This document shows positions 1 to 12,092 of a DNA stretch of 64,000 nucleotides, piece by piece. The notes under the pieces were generated by a model that was given only the letters and a program-made list of their open reading frames with translations, was not told the DNA's origin and made no database searches. Source of the DNA: Hyaloscypha bicolor E (taxonomy: Eukaryota; Ascomycota; Leotiomycetes; Helotiales; Hyaloscyphaceae); NCBI RefSeq assembly GCF_002865645.1, contig NW_020194600.1:626047-690046 (forward strand), in the 5' to 3' direction. Position 1 is the first letter of the stretch, and each line of letters begins with the position of its first letter. The position numbers and the translations under genes are program-made.

Positions 1-685
1 GCGGAGAAAAATCCGACAACCCCTCGGTACCCTAGCCACTCCCCTCCCAATATCCGACATTTCCGGGACCTCGTCACTCTAATTGCGAATCTTACACCAA
101 AATGATTACGGACTTCCGGATTATTCTCGTCATTTAATCGGATAGCGCACGTGCTAATATTCCTATTTTGTGGTTTTTTAGTTCCAACCCTATTTTTTAG
201 CATTCCTATTAGGAATAGAGCGATGGCAGAGGCCGATCGACGTGCCGTACGGCGATGGAAGCAAGCAAATCCACCAGCGTAAGGTACAGCAAGCTGTAAT
301 TGACTTATCTACAGGTAATTGGGGCATTGTGAGGTGTTAGAATGGAGAGGTTCTGTATATATCTTCAAATCCTAGTGATATTTCTATTTATATATCTATG
401 CACGTGATCCTTAATATAAGGATACCTCGGTATATCCTTAAGAATTGGCGACAAAAACCCTATCCTTATAGCGAGTTTTTACTGTACTTCTAGATCGTCC
501 AGATGGGATTGCTTTGACAAGCGCATAGCACGTCTTGGCCCAAGGCTTGAAGGCCGAGAGAGCGGGAGGCAGCGCAAGCCTCACATCATTGTTTCGGTCC
601 GAAATGGTGATGCAAATGTGCCTATTCTGGAAGATATCTGTGCTAAAGCCATTAGACTTTCAGCTTGGGGCTAAGGGCTCCCTTT
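1..685. other. Gene-free stretch, moderately AT-rich
   Basis: I see no coding region, RNA gene or repeat that I can support here. Short polyT and TA-rich runs are present, and composition is between that of the gene-rich half and the AT-rich half. It ends at the 8-bp target duplication of the MITE that follows. Confidence 0.5.
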
Positions 686-1088
686 TAGGGATGGAAAAAA
701 TTTAATGATTTAATTATTATTTAATCGGCTTAGCGTTATTATATGCATTATTTTATGCGTAAGTTTATGATTTTTAATGAAAAGAATAGTCATGTGGAAG
801 AGTAAAAAAGACTAAAGATATATATTTTTATTCCTCTCTTCTACTCATATTAATATTCTCCGGTACTAATATCTGGTCAATAAAAGCACTAATATCTAAC
901 CTGATGTGTAGGAAGAATCGCTCTCCAAGACGAGTGAATTATGTCACGGGCATCAATTTCTAGTCCTCTGGTCGGCTAGATTCAAGCCTTCTCCGAACCC
1001 ACTTTAATTTAACGCTTAATCGGCTCAAGAGCATTAAATTAAATTATTATTTAATCGGCTAGCCATTAAATTTAATTGTCCACCCCTA
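686..1088. mobile_element. hAT-like MITE, 403 bp, non-autonomous
   Basis: The element starts TAGGGATGGA and ends TCCACCCCTA, so its first and last ten bases are inverted repeats with one mismatch. It is flanked on both sides by the same 8 bp, CTCCCTTT (678-685 and 1089-1096), which is the target duplication length of hAT transposons. The motif TTAATCGGCT recurs near both ends (about 722, 1017 and 1051), like the subterminal repeats that hAT transposases bind. There is no open frame, so it must have been moved by a transposase in trans. The hAT assignment rests on TSD length and end sequence only. Confidence 0.75.
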
Positions 1089-1207
1089 CTCCCTTTTCAG
1101 ACCTTTCTATTTTCGATGTTCGAATAGTTCGAGACCAAACGGACTTGCAGCGAGTGTTGAGTCCGCGTCTTCTACGACATTTCCAGAATCCAATTCAAAG
1201 CCTCACT

Positions 1208-1286
1208 CCGCTTCACTCTTTTGCGGTAGATTGAGAGCTTGTCGTTTTTGCCTTTTCCATTTCATACCGCTTCACTCGTTTGCGGT
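1208..1286 (+). promoter_or_regulatory. Duplicated 20-bp upstream motif of the WSC gene
   Basis: The 20-mer CCGCTTCACTCKTTTGCGGT occurs at 1208-1227 and 1267-1286 with one difference. Each copy has CCGC/GCGG inverted ends, as expected of a dimeric regulator site. Both lie 100-180 bp upstream of the WSC gene start at 1388. A regulatory role is inferred from position and symmetry. Confidence 0.3.
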
Positions 1287-1387
1287 TCATAGGGCGGGTT
1301 GAGATCTGGAGGGCTTTCATTCCGGCTCACTTTGTCCCACCACACTTGTTTACGGCAATCCATGCTTCATTGGAAATCTCTGCAACG

Positions 1388-4300
1388 ATGAAGTTCTCAA
1401 GAGTTTTGTTCAGCTTGCTGCTGAATCACATCTCACAACGAGCATGGGCTCTTGATCCAACGGACAGTATCATGCACGGCGGTCAGTTTTCACCCGATGA
1501 AAGAAAGCCAACTTAGCGGCTAACTTCTTTTCCTTCAGACCTCGCACAATCGAATTACTTGCCTAATCACAACATCAATCCGAACAGCATTTCAAGTTTT
1601 GGCCAATTATGGAAATTCACAGCTCCTGCAAGTTCAAACGGTCTTGCGGAACAGTTCCAGGCCACACCTCTGGTTTATACTCCCAGCAGCACAGGAGTGC
1701 AGGTTGTTCTTGCGTTTTCGATGCAAAATAAGATATACTCCCTAGATGCCGTCAATGGTACCCTTTATGCCAGTCGAGACCTTTCATCTGGTGGAGAAGT
1801 GCCATTTCTGGCCACTGACCTTCCCGGGTGCTACGATATTACCCCCTTTATTGGGATCACTGGCACTCCTGTGATTGATCCTACCACCGACACAATCTAT
1901 TTTTGGGCGAAGAGTTATGGGTCTGCTAGTCAGTCAGGTTCTGGGTGGCAGAATGGCATTTATCGTTTCCATGCTATCGATGCGGTCACTCTTCAAGAAA
2001 AGCGTGGCTTTCCAGTCGTCCTTCAAGGCCATCCAGGTAGATCAATTCTAGCAAATTGTTTGGCTTGAGCTGACAGTTACACAGCTGATAACGACCCCGC
2101 TCGCTATTTCACAGGAGGGAACCACATGCAGCGGACAGGCTTAAGTATCGTGAATGGTGCCATTTACGCGGGATTTGCAGCCCACTGTGATTTTTACAAC
2201 TACACCGGTTGGGTCGTGGGGATGAGCACATCCGGCAGCATCTTAACAGCTTACGCTACGATGGGCGGCCCTGGCTCCCAGCCTCAGGACGGCACTTGGA
2301 ATGGCGGCGGTGGTGGAGGAGGCGTTTGGATGGGCGGTGCCGCCATTGCATCAGATCGTTCAGATCGGATATTCTTCACTACTGGAAATGGCTTGAAAGC
2401 AAGGGATAACGGAGACAACCCAGCCTCAGGGCGAGTTCATCTGGACACCCTCAGCGAAGCTATCGTTAATTTGGCGATCAATCCGACTACGAAGGCTTTG
2501 ACGCAACAAGACTATTTCGAACCTGCAGCGTACCTTGCCATGGATCAAGTGGATGTCGATCTCGGATCTGGTGGTCTCGTGTTACCGGATACGAGTGTGT
2601 TCAATGGCAAGGGAGTTTCCGGCATTGCTATCGCTTGTGGCAAAAATAGTGTGTGTTTTGTGGTGAACAGAGACAACTTGGGCGGGTACAAAATGGGGTC
2701 TGCTGCCGGAGATGCTGTCATTCAAGCATTCCGCCCACCAAGTAAGGAACTCAAATTATTATGCTAAGATCTTTTGCTAATCATAAAGATGGCGAGCCTA
2801 TTTGGCAGGCCGGGGCTGCGTACCCACTTGAGGGAGGATATTTCTACCTGAACCCGGCAAATTCTCCAACTTATGTTTACAGCCTTGGATTTACGGGCGC
2901 TGGTCTCCCCAGTTTCACTTTGGCTGCAAAAACCGCTGAGTATGCTCCTGCTCATGCTGGGGTGGGCCCGCCAGTCATCACAACATATCAAGGGCAAGCA
3001 GGAACAGCTATCGTATGGGTTTGTGATCCCAATAACAGGCTCAGAGCATATTATGCTGTTCCTCAGAATGGCAAGATGGTCCGCATTACTCTGCCAGCAA
3101 GTCCCGCAGTCAACAAGTTTCAGCGTCCGGCGTTTGGCAATGGCCGATACTACCTCGCAAGCAATAACGGTGCTGTTTATGTAAGTTTCGCACTTTGAAT
3201 GTGGTAAGCAGCACTAACTTTACAAAGGGTTATGGTTCCCCTTCCGCGATGCCGCTGACATGCAACTCGCTCAACTTCGGCTCGGTTTTGATTGGCAATT
3301 CTTCCAGTATGACAATGACATGTACTGTTAAGACTCCGATCACAGTTCTGGGGATGATTCTCGGCGGCGGAGGCCTGTTTCAATCTCAGAACTCAAGTCT
3401 TCCAAGTACCAAATTAGCCACTGGAAGCACGTTCTCCTTCCCGGTCGTTTTCAACTTGACACAATATACATCATCCCCAGCCGTTCAGACGGCAGTCCTG
3501 AACCTGCTCACGAACAACACTGTGGCTGGGTTCTCTACTCAAGTTCCAATTTCCATGACAGGCAAAGCTTCGAGCAACAACCCCATTCTCTCTATGAGCC
3601 CCTTACAAGTCAGCTTTCCGGGTCTTGTTGTACCCTCTGCCCAATCTAATGCGGGTTCGGTGAGCTCCTTGGTCATCAGCAACCTCGGTCAGAATGCCAT
3701 GAACATAACCGGCTATGCCTTTGCTACCGGACCATACAACAATAGCGCCAACTCACCTGTCACCAATGTCACATTCAACAAAGGAGTCGCCGTTTTGGAT
3801 GTCAACGGTTATTTCACCTCCTCGGACCTTCCGCCTGTGGGCACGATTATTCAAGGAGGTGCTGCTACGACAGTAAATCTGTTATTCAACACAACGGTTC
3901 TCATCCATCATCCCCTTTCGTGCTTCCAAACTGACATTATCATAGGTGCTTGGAAGTTATTTCAGTACTTTTGTTGTATACTCCACTGGCGGCTCCAATT
4001 TCGCTGTCTTGACTGCAAGCGCTACAAGTCCCCCCATTGCCCTCTTCGAAAAGTCCAACAGTAGCAGCCCAACGAATTGGACAACCATCCCTGACTGCTC
4101 ATCACCTACCGCTGGCTGCACGACTAACATTGACATGGGCAATTCCTCCGACTTTGCAAGCACGAGCGTTATGCTCCGCTTTACCAATCACGGAGGCTCT
4201 GCCCTGACCGTCGACAAGTCGAAACCTCCGATCGGAGGAGTCATCTTCGCTGAGAACCCCGACACGGAATTTACTGAGGCACTGTCAATCGCGCCGAACA

Positions 4301-5382
4301 CATCTTCTACAGCAACAATCTTGTTCCAGCCGGCAGCACCTGTCCTAAACTCCCCCAACAAGCAGTATTCTGCGCTCTGGACACTGAATACCAATGATGT
4401 CAAGTTCGGTGTTCATGTTGTCAACTTTACGGGAACTGTAATATCAAAAAAGGCAGGCCCAATGAAGGCGAACGGGGATGCATTATACCAATACCTTGGC
4501 TGTTACCAGGACAGCGTGAATTTCCGCATTGAGGCGAAAGGATATCAGAACCCTAATGTCAACACCAACGGCTTGTGTCAGAATCAGTCATACGCTGCTG
4601 GAGCTGTGTTCGCAGGGACCGAGTATCAAGTTGAATGTTGGGTGGGAAATGTTATTCCGAGTCCCAGCCTGAAAGTCTCTGACTCGTTGTGCAATTATCA
4701 ATGCGCCGGCGACAACACACAGGTAAAGTCCACTTCTCTGTGCTTTAGAGTCTCATTTTGTTAATATATGGGTAGATCTGCGGCGGAAATGGTGGTTATA
4801 TATCCCTTTACTACGACTCAAGTCGCTACTTCCCTTCGAACGGTACGATCATCGGCACCTCAGGGAAAGGCCCCGCACTTGTACCTACAATTGGAAATTA
4901 CAGCTATCAGGGGTGTTGTGAGTTCCTCCTTGATCGAAATGTATGGTCAGAAGACTGATGAAAGTAGATCTCGATTCCGCGAATCCACGGCCCTTGACTG
5001 ATCGCACTCTGCAAAACAACGCCGCTGAGTCGATTGAGGCTTGTGCGAAATATTGCACTGGGTATACGTACTTTGGAATGGAGTATGGGCAAGAAGTAAG
5101 CTTTCCTTTCAGAGGAGAATCGACATTTAACACTTTGTGCAGTGCTACTGTGGCAACACATTAGGATACGCTACGGTTGAACCTTGGACAGGTTGTAAGT
5201 ATTCTGGAGAGATCTAAATATTCCAGGATCTTCTCATGGAGCACTTTCAAAGGAGCAATTGCTAACTATCTTTAGGTTATATGTTGTGCACTGGCAACAA
5301 TACTGAATATTGTGGAGCTGGCAATCGACTCTCACTATATATGTATAACGCCTCTCTGATTAGTACGAAGATAACGGCATAA
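1388..5382 (+). pseudogene. 5' part of a split multi-WSC secreted protein gene
   Basis: This is the front two thirds of a gene broken by the Tc1/mariner element that follows. Ten exons can be read: 1388-1481, 1539-2036, 2115-2741, 2789-3180, 3228-3896, 3946-4722, 4776-4917, 4968-5095, 5143-5194 and 5276 onward, all with GT-AG introns of 46-81 nt. The product has a hydrophobic signal peptide (MKFSRVLFSLLL), a quinoprotein-like beta-propeller region (about 32-540), an ASH/Ig-like beta-sandwich region (about 545-930) and two WSC domains (about 938-1030 and 1065-1150) with CYCGN and EYCGAGNRLSLY signatures. WSC domains bind cell-wall carbohydrate. Frame continues five codons into the transposon (TKITA) and stops at 5380-5382, so a truncated 1161-residue secreted protein could still be made. 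Coding quality up to the insertion is good, so the break is younger than any decay of the gene. The beta-propeller call is by resemblance only. Confidence 0.88.
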
Positions 5383-7464
5383 AGTATCGGGAATATAGGG
5401 CATTATTTTATGAAGACCACTAAATGCCCTATAAGGTCTTACTTTAATCTCCCTGTAGCCGTTCCTAGCCCCCTGTAAGCCCTGTAGGGGTCCCCTGAAG
5501 TGTGGCTTACCTCGCTAAACCTCTGATTTCGATTGTTTTTTGATTAGTTCAATTCTATTTATTAAAATAACTACCTAATAAATAGCTACTTTCTCTTGCC
5601 CCTTCTTCCGTCCCTCTTTATACTTATTCCCCCCTTCCAAGCGTATTATCTCCTTTATATAATCAGGGATTACTATAATCCACTCTTGAATCTTGCTCTA
5701 AGGGAGGTCCTCCTAGTATTTCTCTTACCTTACTCTTAGCTTCTTCCTATTACTAGTAGGTTCCCGCTTAGTAGTTTCCTTTTTTATCTAGAACCAGGCC
5801 TTCTTAATTATATTGAGATTAGGTGAGTTCCCTGGCCAAAGTATCTTTATAATCTTCTATAAATTATAAACCTCCCCTTAGTAATATAACTTGTGGGCTC
5901 CTGTATTATCCTCCTATATAATAGTCTTTGGTCGATCTTTCTAGCACTTCCTTATAAAGGATAGAAGCTTCTTAATTAATATCCTTTTTTAGTATTAATA
6001 CTAATTAATCCCTCCTTATCTATTCTTTATAATAAAGGTACTAGTCTCCTCGTTATGCTTTCATATCTTCCGTATTTCTCTAGGAGCCCTATTATAAGCC
6101 TTCTTCTAATTCCTTAGCCACTTCCTCTGCTCCTTCTCCTACTTCTCTTTATTAGCCTTCTTAATTAACGAATTCCTTATATTAAGATTAGCTTTATAAT
6201 CTCTTTTCTCTTATAGAGTCTCCTTTTCCTATATATAATAAGGCCTCTTTTTATTAAAGGAGAAAGACCCCCAAAATATAAACTTAGAAAATCCTTTCTA
6301 CCTCCTCTATATATAATACTTATTATATGCTTCTTTAGGTAATCTTCATATATGTCTCTTTCTCCTTATATTACCTAATTAGATAATAGTCTTATCTATA
6401 AAAATTATATCTTTCTAGTTATTAAGCATCTAATACTCTCGCTCCAAGTACTAGGCTAATTGCTCTGCTTTATTAAGCTCGTTTAAACCAGGCTTAACTA
6501 TTAGTTTATACTAAGAGTAGCTTGTATAAGTAAGAACTTTCTATATAGTTCTAGGTATAATCTTATAACCTCTCTTCTTTACTTCCTTTATAATTATAAT
6601 ATAAGAAAAGCCTCTTATAGTAGAATTCTGGAGAACGATCTTTAGAATATACTTGATTACTTTAGCAGAGATTATAGGTTAACTAGATCTTGGTATATTT
6701 AGAATATATAAGACCTTTAAAGGTATATTCTTATTCTCTACCTATCTATGCTTCCTAGCTATAGCTACAAGTTAATAAATAGCTAATCTGGGTACTTCTA
6801 TAGCCTCTCTAATTTGTCCTAAAGACTTCTTATCCTCAAGTATATAAATAGCCTTAATTCTGGTACTAGTAAAGTACTCTTTGGGCCTAAGAGTAGCAAG
6901 TACAAAAGCAGTTAACGAAGCGGGTAATAAAAGGGCTGGTTTAGCTAAATCATTATCTGAATCGTCCGAATCTAATAGTAAATTATACTATATATCCTCT
7001 TTATCTTTGGTATACTTGTTAGAGCATTTGTTATCTGAGGAATCAGGAGGAGAGAAGAGCTCTGATTAGCCATCTAATAAATCAGGAAAATCAAATAAAC
7101 CTCTAAAAGTAGCTATAATAATAGCTAAAGTAAAGCGAAGGGTATTAAGTGTTTTTCTAATTAATTAGAATTAGAATTCAGAACGAAGTATGTGTGGAGA
7201 GGTGTGTATTAGGGCTAATTATCCCCCCCTTTACTCGCTACTAATTAGTGGACTCGCCTATATTTATGGGCGTTTGGGGGCGTTTAGTACCTGTCAAGCT
7301 GCATAAGCCCATATTAAGTCTTCAGGGCACTTTTAGTAAGCTTATAGGGGCTTACAGGGGACTAGGACTAGCTACAGGGAGATTAAAGTAAGACCTTACA
7401 GGGCATTTAGTGGCCTTCATAAAATAATGCCCTGTATTCCCGATACTTTATGCCGTTATCTTCG
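5366..7464 (-). mobile_element. Tc1/mariner-type transposon inserted in the WSC gene
   Basis: A 2099-bp element with long terminal inverted repeats of about 116 bp (5366-5482 and 7349-7464), both starting CGAAGATAACGGCATAAAGT and differing by a few transitions. It is flanked by TA on each side (5364-5365 and 7465-7466), the target duplication of the Tc1/mariner superfamily. The interior is AT-rich and encodes a dead transposase on the minus strand. Removing the element and one TA rejoins the WSC exon in frame. The end sequence is not one I can assign to a named fungal family. Confidence 0.93.
5640..6900 (-). pseudogene. Dead Tc1/mariner transposase
   Basis: Read on the minus strand, three parts of a DDE transposase are visible. 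Near 6740-6896 is a helix-turn-helix (RIKAIYILEDKKSLGQIREA) whose frame is closed by stops that look like CGA or CAA changed to TAA. Near 6250-6415 is the first catalytic block, with FIDK where WTDE is usual, followed by KGFSKFIFWGSFS. Near 5790-5853 is the last block, WPGNSPNLNIIKKAWF, matching the family's WPGNSPDLNPIE. The catalytic Asp and Glu are replaced by residues reachable by G-to-A changes and there are many stops, so no active enzyme is made from this copy. Confidence 0.85.
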
Positions 7465-7466
7465 TA

Positions 7467-10118
7467 CAACGTCGTCAACAACAGCTTCACCTTCTTCGAC
7501 TAAATTGTCGTCAAGTACCCAGGTTTCTACGGCGAGCAGCCAGCTATCTACGACCTCCAGCCAACTTTCCACAACCTCCAGCCAGAGCTCGACGACGACA
7601 ATGTCAGCAACCACGTCTTCCGCCTCACCGACAGGTACTCTTATCGGAGGGTATGGCTATGCCGGCTGCCAGACCGATGCCGGCGCGAATGCCAGAACGC
7701 TGAGCTCAACATCCTTTACCCACACTGCAATGACGGTCGAGATCTGTTCTTCTTTCTGTGGTGCCAGAGGGTACACCTATTTCGGAGTGGAATACGGTAG
7801 GTGGCGTTCACTAAACTCGCATTTCCTCTCCCAAATATTGGGAAATTTCTACTCTCTAGACATATCTGAAGAGAGAACCCCCGAAACATTGTTTCGTTCT
7901 CTGATTTCCTCCTGATTGCGCAATGCTGACTCCGAGGTCATCAGGTACCGAGTGTTATTGCGGTAACACCATTTTGGCTTCTTCCACTGTAGCGACAGAC
8001 GGACGTTGCAATATGGCGTGCCCAGGCAAGGCAACTGAAGTCTGCGGTGGTCCAGGCGGCCTCTCTTTATACAAAGCATCTGCCTTGCCATCGCCCACAC
8101 CATCCGCCTCGGCACCTGCATATACCTACGTTGGCTGCCAGAGCGACAATGGCAATGCAAGGACGTTGATTTCGCTGGTCGTTACTAGCCCTGCCATGAC
8201 TGTGGAGCTTTGCACTTCTTTCTGTGCAGGATATAGCTACTTTGGAGTCGAGTATGCAGATGAGTAAGGAACACATTTCTTTGCCCCGTACCCAGAGCTC
8301 CGTATTTGCACTGGTTAGGATGTCTCATTCTTCCGGCTCGCTTCTGGCTCCCTACGCCACGAAGGGTCATGGCGCTAATTCGTTCTAGGTGTTATTGCGG
8401 TAACACCCTCGCAGCCGGCTCGGCTCTTGTGACTGATGGAAGATGTTCTATGGGTATGTGTATTCCTCAAGCTTGGATCTTTATCCGCACCAAACTGTAC
8501 TAACATGGATGTCAGCATGCGCCGGTAATGCTACCGAGACCTGCGGCGGTGCAGGTGGCCTCTCACTCCATCAACTCAAGCCGGTCGTTTCCAGCAGCTC
8601 TTTGGTGTCCTCGACCTCCTCAAAATCGTCCAGCTCTCCGACACTAACAACCATTTCGTCACAATCCCTGACTTCTACAGGCTCTATTAGTACCCAAAGC
8701 ACTTCCAGCAAAATTTCCTTTAGCAGTACTAGCTCTACTTCCGCGTCCCCAACACCAGAATTGAAGCCGAAAGTTGGAGCGTATTCCTTCCAAGGATGCT
8801 ACACCGACTCTCAGACAGCTCGTGCTCTTACCGCGGTGCAAGTTATTAACTACCAGACTATGACATTGGAGACTTGCGCTGGAATCTGCGCTGGATACAC
8901 ATACATGGGCGTCGAATACTGGGGAGAGGTACGTTTCCTCATTTCTCTGAAAGAGTATCTTTTAACGTTTCGTGTAGTGCTACTGTGGCAACACCCTCAA
9001 CGCTGCATCACTTAACACCACCATCACTGATTGTAACCTCATTTGTCCTGGGGATCCGACTGAGTATTGCGGCGCTGGGAACAGAATTGAACTGTACGTG
9101 TAACGTTGAGCTTGCTTTCTCCTCGTTTGGATGATTCACGAGTTGTGGAATATCTCAAGACTTTCCCGTCTCATCGTTCCTGGAGAGTCCGGTGTGTTGA
9201 TTTCTCCGTAAAGCCCGTGCTGACTCGAGAGTTTCTAGGTACATGCTCAGTAACTCTGTTAAGTCGCTGTCATCGTCAAGTTCTGTGCAAGCATCAAGCT
9301 CTCAAGTGTCGACATCAAGCTCTCAAGTATCGATGTCAAGCTCTCAAGTGTCGACGTCAAGCTCTCAAGTGTCAGTCCTTTCCACCAGCACAGCCTCAAA
9401 ATCAACAAACACGAGCACCCAGACGGGAATAAAATCCGGACCGACAAGCACATGGAGCTACACCGGATGTGCTAACGACACCTCGGCCGCCCGAGCTCTC
9501 AACGGCCTTTCTATCACCGGTAGCAGCACCATGACCGTTGAATCCTGCCAAGCCTACTGCATCAGCAAGAACTATCCCGTAGCGGGTCTAGAATAGTAAG
9601 TTCGCCTTCAGTCCACCCATTCTGTTGGTGCAATCGATGCTGACAACCCTCACAGTGGCCAGGAATGCTGGTGCGGTACAGGCTTATTCCGAAACTCCTC
9701 AATTGGCAAAACAGGTTGCACGATGGCCTGCACCGGCAACTCAACCGAGATCTGTGGTGGCTCGGGCCGTCTGAGCGTCTACACTTACAACTTGCCTTAC
9801 ACTCCATCGGTAATACCCGCCACCGTCGGCACCTACCGGCTCAAAGGCTGCTATACCGACGTTAAAGCTACTCGTGGGCTTTCCGCATACGCTTTCACCA
9901 GCGCGACCCTCACAGACGAATCTTGCGTTGCGAACTGTAAGTCACGGGGATACAGCTACGCTGGTGTAGAGTACGGTGATGAATGTTACTGTGGTAATAC
10001 TTTGGCGAGCACTTCTCAGCCGGCGAATATCATGGATTGTCAGGGTATGTTCTGTGCAGGTAACTCGACGGAATTTTGCGGAGCAGGTTTGAGGATGTTG
10101 GTGTATTCGACTGCGTGA
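7467..10118 (+). pseudogene. 3' part of the split multi-WSC gene (five WSC domains)
   Basis: Seven exons continue the gene interrupted at 5365: 7467-7796, 7945-8263, 8389-8453, 8516-8928, 8978-9093, 9239-9595 and 9656-10118. Every junction keeps frame; joined with the 5' part the total is 5532 nt, or 1843 residues plus stop. A Ser/Thr-rich linker starts at the break (TTSSTTASPSSTKLSSS), then five WSC domains of about 90 residues follow, each with GC-x-TD, CYCGN or CWCG, and CGG/CGAG-x-RLSLY signatures, separated by Ser/Thr linkers that are probably O-glycosylated. No promoter or signal peptide remains: the only nearby ATG (7427) lies inside the transposon's inverted repeat. The part is therefore probably not expressed as a secreted protein, although its exons and splice sites are intact. 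Without the element in view, this could be mistaken for a separate WSC gene. Confidence 0.88.
9291..9372 (+). repeat. 18-bp coding minisatellite in a Ser-rich linker
   Basis: The unit AAGCTCTCAAGTGTCGAC is repeated about four and a half times in tandem, giving SSQVSTSSQVSM-type peptide between WSC domains 5 and 6. Its length is a multiple of three, so copy-number change lengthens or shortens the linker without a frameshift. A looser relative (SSQLSTT) occurs near 7535-7600. Confidence 0.8.
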
Positions 10119-12092
10119 TGTATGCTGTGCATGGGGAGCGTTAACGGTCTTTAAAATCTAGAGGTGATTCCGATATCTTTCATGTAATGATAATTATATA
10201 TTCATATCTTCAGAAGATTAGATAATGGAAAGCTTAGCATATAGTGATTTAATTTCAATTATAGAAGCCAAGGCGCGACTGCCATGTCATCAATTTCTCA
10301 ATGTTCCAGCTTCTGTGTGTTCATTCGCACAGCTTCCTCCTCTCCCATAGCTCTATCTTCCACGCCACGTTAAGCCATAACTCCCTTATCACATGTATAG
10401 CGGACTTCGAGAGAGGCTTCTTCAAAGCCGGCTTGAGTTCAGGAAGCTTCTTTCTGACCTCTTCAAACGAGAAGGAAGGCTAATCTCGCGTTGTATTGCC
10501 TATCGAGGGTACGTTGCTTTTAAGGTCAAGTATTATTGTACTATACGTTGCGGGTACAAACGGTTCATGTGTTTGAAAGTCGGTAGATTTAGGATTACAA
10601 GGCTGAGCAACGTGTGGTGAAGTCCGAGCCGTTATTAATTGTCGAACTCGTTTGTTGCATGCTCGCAGTTACAGTGTTTACTTAACTGGGTTCCAGAGAG
10701 AAGAAGCCCACAATCAATTTTCTAGGTGGTAATGGGGCGAATAATCGTTGCTGTCTGAGAAGAAGGTAAGCGAGGATATAATTCTGGCTGTGACGGCGCT
10801 GGCTGGGGATGGCTGTCACATGACTGGTTTCACCTAGCTAGCCGGCGTTTCAGTGGTTTTAGCTAGTACTTCCCTTCTTTTATCCCCTTTCCTTCTCTCT
10901 CTCTCCTTCTTCTCTTTAGCTTAGTATTCTCAATACATGGGATTTTCCTGGATCTTTGAGCCCTGGCCATTGCCTCGATCCCGCCGTCACACTGGCGACG
11001 ATGTCAACGAACAAGTGTGTAAGCGAGGCGACGGCGAGCTACCAAAAAAAAAAAAGACAAAAATAAATTAAATTCGATTATTTCATTTAAGGTATCTAAA
11101 CCCACCAACCCCCTTCAAATCTCATACTTTACAGATTTTTTTTTTAGCTTTTAGCAAGGGGGGCGGGGAACTTGATACCTTGGAGCGGGGGATCAATTGC
11201 CGTAGAACATCTCAATGCAAGCCCGGGCTCTGGGGAAACACCGGTGAGAATGAGCTAGGAATATCATTTCTTTTAAGGAACCGTCTCGGACACATTACAC
11301 CCCCTCAGATATTAGGGTCACTCCTTTTTAGGGGAGATGTTCCCAACTACACACCGCCGAACGTGTACTGAGGTTGCTGGTTGAAGCGAGAATTGCTCAT
11401 TTGGGTATATGAGACCCGAGCGAGAAGTTGGAAAAATGCTGGAAGGAGATATTCCGCTGAGGGAGAGTGAGGCCTGGCTGCGCCGACTCAAGAGCAGCGA
11501 GGAGACTCAATGATAGCACTTAGTTACGCCTTCACATCCTGGGCATCTGTAACTCAGGGGCATTTTCTGAATTCAGGATCTCAGCGTGCTAGATTGTTTC
11601 ATGAACTCGGTCGGTATATGCATGGATGGCATAGGCTCGGAATAATCACAACTACGAGTTGGGTCTTGAGTTCGCGCTATCAAACAGCGGTTCAGCGGCA
11701 GTCCTCAAACTCATATCAGCTTACACCCAGCCGTTGTTTTCAAGGCACCAAAAGCAGGCAGGCAAGGCCCCATGGAGATCACAAAGCAAGCAGCAGCTAG
11801 GTCTTCAGATCGCGAGCATGACTGATTCAGGGGTAATGTTTACAGCAATTCTAGTCATATCAGAGCGTTCAAATTACAAGATTTCATGATTCAATGGACT
11901 GCAAGTGCACAAAACGGGCCCAAAATGATTCGCAGAAGCCAACAGCAGATATGAAGCACAAACGCAGGCGTGACTACGCTGCTACGGCGACGAACATGTT
12001 CTGATTATTAAAAGAGCTACAATTTACAACATAACCCCAGCCGGACGAACGCCACGCTGATGCAGAATCCAAAGACCAATCTTACACACTTC
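10119..12092. other. Gene-free stretch, 2.0 kb
   Basis: No coding region or RNA gene that I can support. There are a pyrimidine-rich tract (about 10880-10918), an A12 run (about 11043) and short unrelated open frames without codon bias or homology. The 3' end of the WSC gene and the 3' end of the Vam7-like gene face each other here, so convergent UTRs are expected at both edges. Confidence 0.5.

Noticed and set aside
7427..10118. A separate WSC gene starting at the ATG at 7427
   Set aside because: The ATG and the first 12 codons lie in the transposon's inverted repeat, and the reading frame continues exactly from the exon ending at 5365.
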